Source: a gamma proteobacterium symbiont of Lucinoma myriamae
GTDB lineage: Bacteria > Pseudomonadota > Gammaproteobacteria > GRL18
DNA: 7,293 bases
NCBI GenBank assembly: GCA_025655635.1
Contig: JAHXIM010000136.1
Location: forward strand, 1-7,293
Reading direction: 5' to 3'
The notes beneath the pieces are model-generated. The model did no database searches. It had not been told where the DNA came from and saw only the letters and a list, made by a program, of their open reading frames with translations. The translations under genes were made by a program, and so were the position numbers. Positions within the stretch are counted from its first letter, which is position 1; every line of letters begins with the position of its first letter. Below, in pieces: positions 4,946 to 7,293 of the stretch.

Positions 4946-6087
4946 CTCTTTTTTCCTCGATATAAAATACCGCGCATTTCCTTTAATCGGCTTACCGTTC
5001 GCTGAAAAGGTATCTTGAGTCGCCGACCATGATATAGAGCTTCAGGCTCTACTGCAGCACTGATTTTCAAAGAGCATTGATGATCATAAAGTGCATCAAT
5101 CAAATGCATAAATCGTTTGGCAATATTATTTTTTTGTTCATTCATAGGATAAACATGGGCCATAATAATATGAGAATATTGTTGGGCGATGAACTGATAA
5201 TCTGAATTGGAACGGTGAGTATTACATAATTCATCAAATTCAAACCAGATAATACTCTGAGCGTATTTATTTACCATTTTACTGATGGCAACCACCTGAA
5301 TTGGACGTTTGTTGATCTCAATAGACTGAGACTGAACCGGTGCATAATGACTGGTTTGTAAAAAATATTGTAATAGTAAATCATCACTCTTTTCATTGAG
5401 GGCATTGAGATAATAGCCTTCTTTTTCCAGATACAGTGTTCGATAATCTGTTTTATTGGTCAATTCAAAGATGTGCAAATAGTTTTTGATCAATTCAATT
5501 GCGGGTAAAAAATTATCTCTTTGTAAGCCATTTTTATACAAATTATCTGGTGAAACATTAGATGTTGCAATTAATATAACACCTTCCGAAAAAAGTGCTT
5601 TAAGAAGGCCTGCCAATAACATTGCATCAGTGATGTCATGCACATGAAATTCATCAAGACAAAGTACTCGAGATTGTTGTGCCATTTGTTTGGCAATAAT
5701 GGGTAATGGGTCAGGCGTTTTATGCAGGTTTTTCAACTGCTGATGAACTTCCTGCATAAATGGATGGAAGTGAATTCGTCGCTTGTTAACAAAAGGTAAT
5801 GCTTTGAAAAGGTTATCAGCAATCCATGTTTTTCCACGGCCTACTTCACCCCAGAAATAGAGACCTTTTATTGTTGGTTTGTGGTTAGCTGAAGACAACT
5901 TGCTATGAATGAAATGACTAATATAGGAGTAGAAATTATCTTCATGGCGGTTTGATAGTGTATTTCTCTCTTCTGACAGGAGTTTATGATATAGCTTTTG
6001 CGTCAGTTGAACAGCCTGTTCCTGAATAGGATCAGAAATAAAATTATGATTTTTGATGGAATTTTGATAGGCTTGCTCTGGCGCCAT
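4942..6087 (-). CDS. zapE: AFG1/ZapE-family AAA+ ATPase
   Basis: P-loop ATPase of the AFG1 family. The E. coli member ZapE associates with the Z-ring during constriction and matters for growth at low oxygen or high temperature; the mitochondrial relative Afg1 acts in respiratory-complex quality control. The 381 residues match the family. Seen: Walker A G80-E-V-G-R-G-K-T87 then W, Walker B V-L-C-L-D145-E146-F-H-V-H-D-I-T-D, sensor region I-A-T-S-N-V-S-P (173-180) followed by N-G-L-Q-R-D-N-F-L-P-A-I, and the C-terminal R-R-L-K-I-P-F. Most relatives have Gly where Glu81 sits. No signal peptide or membrane helix, so cytosolic. ATG at 6085-6087 is preceded by an A-rich stretch with AAGG too close to be ideal. 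It lies 69 nt downstream of the kinase remnant and converges on fnr. Confidence 0.93.
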   Translation of the reverse strand: MAPEQAYQNSIKNHNFISDPIQEQAVQLTQKLYHKLLSEERNTLSNRHEDNFYSYISHFIHSKLSSANHKPTIKGLYFWGEVGRGKTWIADNLFKALPFVNKRRIHFHPFMQEVHQQLKNLHKTPDPLPIIAKQMAQQSRVLCLDEFHVHDITDAMLLAGLLKALFSEGVILIATSNVSPDNLYKNGLQRDNFLPAIELIKNYLHIFELTNKTDYRTLYLEKEGYYLNALNEKSDDLLLQYFLQTSHYAPVQSQSIEINKRPIQVVAISKMVNKYAQSIIWFEFDELCNTHRSNSDYQFIAQQYSHIIMAHVYPMNEQKNNIAKRFMHLIDALYDHQCSLKISAAVEPEALYHGRRLKIPFQRTVSRLKEMRGILYRGKKS

Positions 6088-6089
6088 AC

Positions 6090-6156
6090 CTTTTTTCTTA
6101 TTGATATTATATAGTTTAAGATCTAAATTTGAGTTTAGCGTATAAGAAGAAAAAAG
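6090..6156 (-). repeat. AT-rich inverted repeat flanking the zapE leader
   Basis: Arms 6090-6099 and 6147-6156 are perfectly complementary over 10 bp, CTTTTTTCTT against AAGAAAAAAG, 47 nt apart. The downstream arm, on the zapE strand, overlaps the A-rich stretch that would serve as its ribosome-binding site. Such homopolymeric arms can arise by chance. Confidence 0.35.
6106..6111 (-). promoter_or_regulatory. Candidate -10 box for zapE
   Basis: The - strand reads TATAAT (within ACTATATAATATC), about 18 nt before the zapE ATG, implying a very short leader from about 6099. No convincing -35 is seen, and the region is AT-rich, so this is tentative. Confidence 0.35.
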
Positions 6157-7209
6157 CTACTGTCCGGGTAAACAAAATTTAACTATCGCCCTTGATAATT
6201 GTTCGGGGGTAATGGGCTTGGTGATAAAATCATCCATACCGGCTTCCAGGCAGGACTTTCGATCATCTTTTGTCGCATTGGCAGTGAGCGCTATTATGGG
6301 AATATGAACACCTTCAGGCTCATGAGCTCGCCAGGCAATCGTCGCCTCAGTACCATTCATTTCAGGCATGCGCATATCCATAAAAGCCATGTCATAAGTG
6401 TTTTGTGCCAGCTCTTCTACAGCTTGAGCGCCATTGAGTACTCGCTTGGTCTTATGCCCCGCATCCTGAAGAAAACTGCTCAAAACCATTGCATTAATAT
6501 CTTCATCTTCAGCAATTAAAATATTCAGTGAAACATTGTTAAAATCATAGCATTTGTTTTTTGCTACTTGGGCACTATCAGGATTTAATAAGGTTGATAA
6601 CTCATCACCGAATCGTTCAAAATTAACAGGTTTGGTGATATAGCAATCAAATAGTGCGCCGCCTAATTTTTGGGCCTCGCTACGCTTGTCCAAATAGTTT
6701 AAAAATACTTTCTTTGGTGCTGAATAGGGACTGAAATCAAGGGCATTCATTTTGTTTGCCAACTCGACAGGCATATTTTTTTCTCGTCCAGTGGATAAAA
6801 TGACCAGTTCAAATGGCTGCTCGTGTTTAACCGCTTGCTGTAAACCATTGAGCAGCTCAGATTCAGAATAAAATCGTTCTACTGTAAAACCAAAAAATTG
6901 ACAATAGCTTTCAAGTGATTCGTAGAGGACATTTTTACACACTAATATTGCTGCTCGCTTATCAGTAAATATATGATGATAGCGATCTTTCATATCATCA
7001 TCTTTTATAACGGGCAGGCTAAGGGTAAACCAGAAATGACTACCAGTACCTAAAACACTGCTCAGCCCGATTTCTCCACCCATAAATTCTACTAATTGTT
7101 TGGCGATTGTTGTTCCTAAGCCGGTACCGCCAAATTTATGAGTATGCATGTTGTCCGCTTGAGTGAAACTGTTAAAAATAAGTTTCTGCTGCTCATTGTT
7201 AATACCTAG
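6157..7209 (-). pseudogene. 5'-truncated hybrid sensor histidine kinase (ATPase tail plus two receiver domains)
   Basis: C-terminal part of a hybrid two-component kinase. Family-like sequence begins at 7209 with L-G-I-N-N-E-Q-Q-K-L-I-F-N-S-F-T-Q-A-D-N, the end of a G1 box and the F box, then F-G-G-T-G-L-G (G2 box) and the end of the HATPase domain by about residue 46 counted from Met 7147-7149. A first receiver (about 65-190) is degenerate: the acidic pair is replaced by C-K-N and the phosphoacceptor position has L-S-T-G, although K173-P remains. The second receiver (about 209-327) looks functional: E214/D215, phosphoacceptor D258 in F-M-D-M-R-M-P, T289 and K311-P. Directly upstream of L is an in-frame TGA (7210-7212), and sensor, dimerisation, His and N-box regions are missing. 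A protein of 330 residues from ATG 7147-7149 could still be made but could not act as a kinase. Confidence 0.85.
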
Positions 7210-7293
7210 TCAGCCCTGAAAAACATATTATCTATTTGAAATGTAAGGAATTATCCCTATTTTTGAGTGACCAGATCGACCAGAAATGTTATA
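7210..7293. mobile_element. Unrelated DNA abutting the broken kinase, possibly the end of an insertion element
   Basis: Kinase similarity stops abruptly at 7209/7210, in the middle of a G1 box (D-x-G-x-G). The new sequence opens with the small palindrome TCAGCCCTGA (7210-7219), continues AT-rich, and includes a spaced direct repeat GACCAG at 7269-7274 and 7278-7283. On the - strand an open frame coming from the right ends at 7257-7259 after I-T-F-L-V-D-L-V-T-Q-K, which might be the tail of a neighbouring gene. The tetramer CTAG (7206-7209) at the junction could be part of a target duplication. No insertion-sequence family was recognised, so the mobile-element call is inference from the abrupt break. 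Confidence 0.35.

Noticed and set aside
4921..4952. AAAAGA...TCTTTT inverted repeat with a T-run at the fnr/zapE boundary as a terminator
   Set aside because: The stem would be six A/T-rich pairs with a 20-nt loop and no GC core, too weak for an intrinsic terminator.
5485..5500. TTGATCAATTCAATTG inside zapE as another FNR-type site
   Set aside because: The half-sites are not separated by the required four bases and it lies in coding sequence.
7257..7293. Short - strand frame I-T-F-L-V-D-L-V-T-Q-K as the C-terminus of a transposase
   Set aside because: Eleven residues are too few to assign; kept only as a note in the flank entry.
1..7293. CRISPR arrays, tRNA or rRNA genes, toxin-antitoxin or defence genes
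   Set aside because: No regularly spaced repeats, no recognisable tRNA or rRNA motifs, and all long frames belong to identified families.

Overview
The window looks like chromosomal DNA of a moderately AT-rich, non-enteric gammaproteobacterium. The evidence is an FNR protein very close to the E. coli type, a proteobacterial ZapE/AFG1 ATPase, and a histidine cluster with monofunctional hisB and separate hisI and hisE (enterics fuse both pairs). The order within the class cannot be settled from the sequence alone. 

Layout: positions 1-87 are the 3' tail of a group II intron on the + strand (domains V and VI with a bulged branch-point A). Positions 132-3937, all on the - strand, form a compact operon read hisB-hisH-hisA-hisF-hisI-hisE. 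It supplies consecutive histidine steps 2 to 6, from phosphoribosyl-ATP hydrolysis to imidazoleglycerol-phosphate dehydration; hisG, hisC, hisD and the histidinol-phosphate phosphatase must lie elsewhere. A divergent regulatory region of about 200 bp (3938-4144) carries a good sigma70-type promoter for hisB and, facing the other way, an extended -10 promoter with an FNR box for fnr. fnr (4145-4945, +) meets zapE (4942-6087, -) tail to tail with a 4-nt overlap of stop codons. Beyond zapE lies the C-terminal half of a hybrid sensor kinase (6157-7209, -). Its 5' part is missing: homology stops inside the ATPase G1 box at an in-frame TGA, and 7210-7293 is unrelated DNA that may be the edge of an insertion element.

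How the parts relate: the his genes form one metabolic unit. FNR is an oxygen-sensing [4Fe-4S] regulator that probably represses its own promoter. ZapE is an AAA+ ATPase linked to division and low-oxygen growth in E. coli, so its pairing with fnr is suggestive. The core is ordinary housekeeping sequence, but both edges show mobile-element activity, and the operon has three short tandem duplications, all at gene boundaries. I found no credible previously undescribed system; the most notable items are the intron tail, the truncated kinase and the autoregulatory FNR site.
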